Under the pieces are notes generated by a model that was given only the letters and a program-made list of their open reading frames with translations, did no database searches and had not been told where the DNA came from. DNA of 35,144 nt from Hungatella sp. (GTDB taxonomy: Bacteria; Bacillota; Clostridia; Lachnospirales; Lachnospiraceae): NCBI GenBank assembly GCA_022792815.1, contig JAAWBS010000013.1:1-35144 (forward strand). Reading direction: 5' to 3'. The position numbers and the translations under genes are program-made. This document shows positions 34,884 to 35,144 of the stretch, piece after piece; the stretch's first letter is position 1, and each line of letters begins with the position of its first letter.

Positions 34884-34897
34884 GAGTCGAGTGCTAA
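34871..34897. promoter_or_regulatory. CIRCE element (HrcA operator)
   Basis: TTAGCACTG, nine bases, GAGTGCTAA: the CIRCE consensus TTAGCACTC-N9-GAGTGCTAA with a single change in the last base of the left arm. That change creates the G of the TTGACA -35 on the other strand. HrcA bound here would block the -35. Confidence 0.93.
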
Positions 34898-34993
34898 AAA
34901 ATTGTGAAGTATTTGTGAATCATCGGTAAAACAAGGTGTTTCCGGTTTTTCGAATGGCCCGGTCACTTCAACTTTGTACCTTTTCTGTACCTT

Positions 34994-35144
34994 TTATCCT
35001 ATCTTCACATTCCCCTGTACCTCTTCCATTTTTTTCTGTATCTGGGAAAAGTCCAGGTGTGTGTAGATGTCCATGGTCACAGATATGTTTGCGTGGCCCA
35101 TAATATATTGCAAAACCTTCGGCTCCAGTCCCGACTCCGCCAGC
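34994..35144 (-). CDS. Tyrosine recombinase/integrase, C-terminal fragment
   Basis: The last 49 codons of a gene entering from the right edge, ending TAA at 34994-34996. The sequence reads LAESGLEPKVLQYIMGHANI then SVTMDIYTHLDFSQIQKKM. The GH of MGHANI and the Tyr of DIYTH are the last two catalytic positions of phage/ICE-type tyrosine recombinases. The arginine-containing earlier part is outside the window. It most resembles integrases of conjugative or phage elements in Firmicutes, implying that an integrated element lies to the right. The spacer to clpB contains repeated TGTACCT(TTT) words. Confidence 0.88.
   Translation of the reverse strand, partial: LAESGLEPKVLQYIMGHANISVTMDIYTHLDFSQIQKKMEEVQGNVKIG

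Overview
The window looks like chromosome of a moderately GC-rich member of the Lachnospiraceae (Clostridia). Evidence is the strong AGGAGG ribosome sites, the VanR/VanS-type two-component pair, the DUF4250, DUF815 and CmpB-like proteins typical of that group, and an HrcA/CIRCE-controlled clpB. The exact genus cannot be fixed from the sequence alone. By eye the base composition is high-GC throughout except for one clearly AT-rich island at about 19290-20660.

Region 1 (1-10437, all minus strand). After the start of a sugar-phosphate nucleotidyltransferase at the left edge comes a tight nine-gene cluster. In transcription order it encodes a response regulator, a histidine kinase, an 834-codon-frame exported membrane protein, an ABC ATPase, an ABC permease, a membrane-anchored zinc-ribbon protein, an SPFH protein with two zinc ribbons, a zinc-ribbon membrane protein and a TPM-domain protein. 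The last three resemble the Bacillus subtilis YdjI-YdjG-YdjH membrane-stress set, but no PspA is present. I read the cluster as an envelope-sensing and membrane-remodelling module; this is inference.

Region 2 (10795-17650, minus). plsC, pheA, a DUF815 AAA+ ATPase, ppx and ppk form a nearly gap-free operon joining phospholipid, phenylalanine and polyphosphate metabolism. Its likely promoter lies inside the terminator hairpin of the upstream AraC-type regulator.

Region 3 (17955-21268). An AraC/GyrI-type regulator and a small monooxygenase precede the AT-rich island. The island holds a DUF1796-type gene broken by a run of 12 G residues at the point where a glycine-rich loop would be encoded. 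One added G (or two fewer) would extend the protein by an 82-codon open frame, the signature of a phase-variable switch. Next to it is an internally deleted insertion sequence with both 15-bp inverted ends intact.

Region 4 (21396-26658, minus). An apparently intact heparinase II/III-like polysaccharide lyase follows the wreck of its probable partner genes: a sensor kinase, an AraC-type response regulator, a solute-binding protein and a sugar ABC permease, all frameshifted, truncated or interrupted by stops.

Region 5 (26784-35144). A CmpB-like membrane protein, a 59-residue DUF4250 protein coupled to a cardiolipin synthase, a type I asparaginase, then a ribulose/allulose-phosphate epimerase divergent from a LacI-type regulator with two operators, and clpB under a CIRCE element. 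The C-terminus of a tyrosine recombinase at the right edge suggests an integrated element beyond it. No rRNA, tRNA or CRISPR array was seen.
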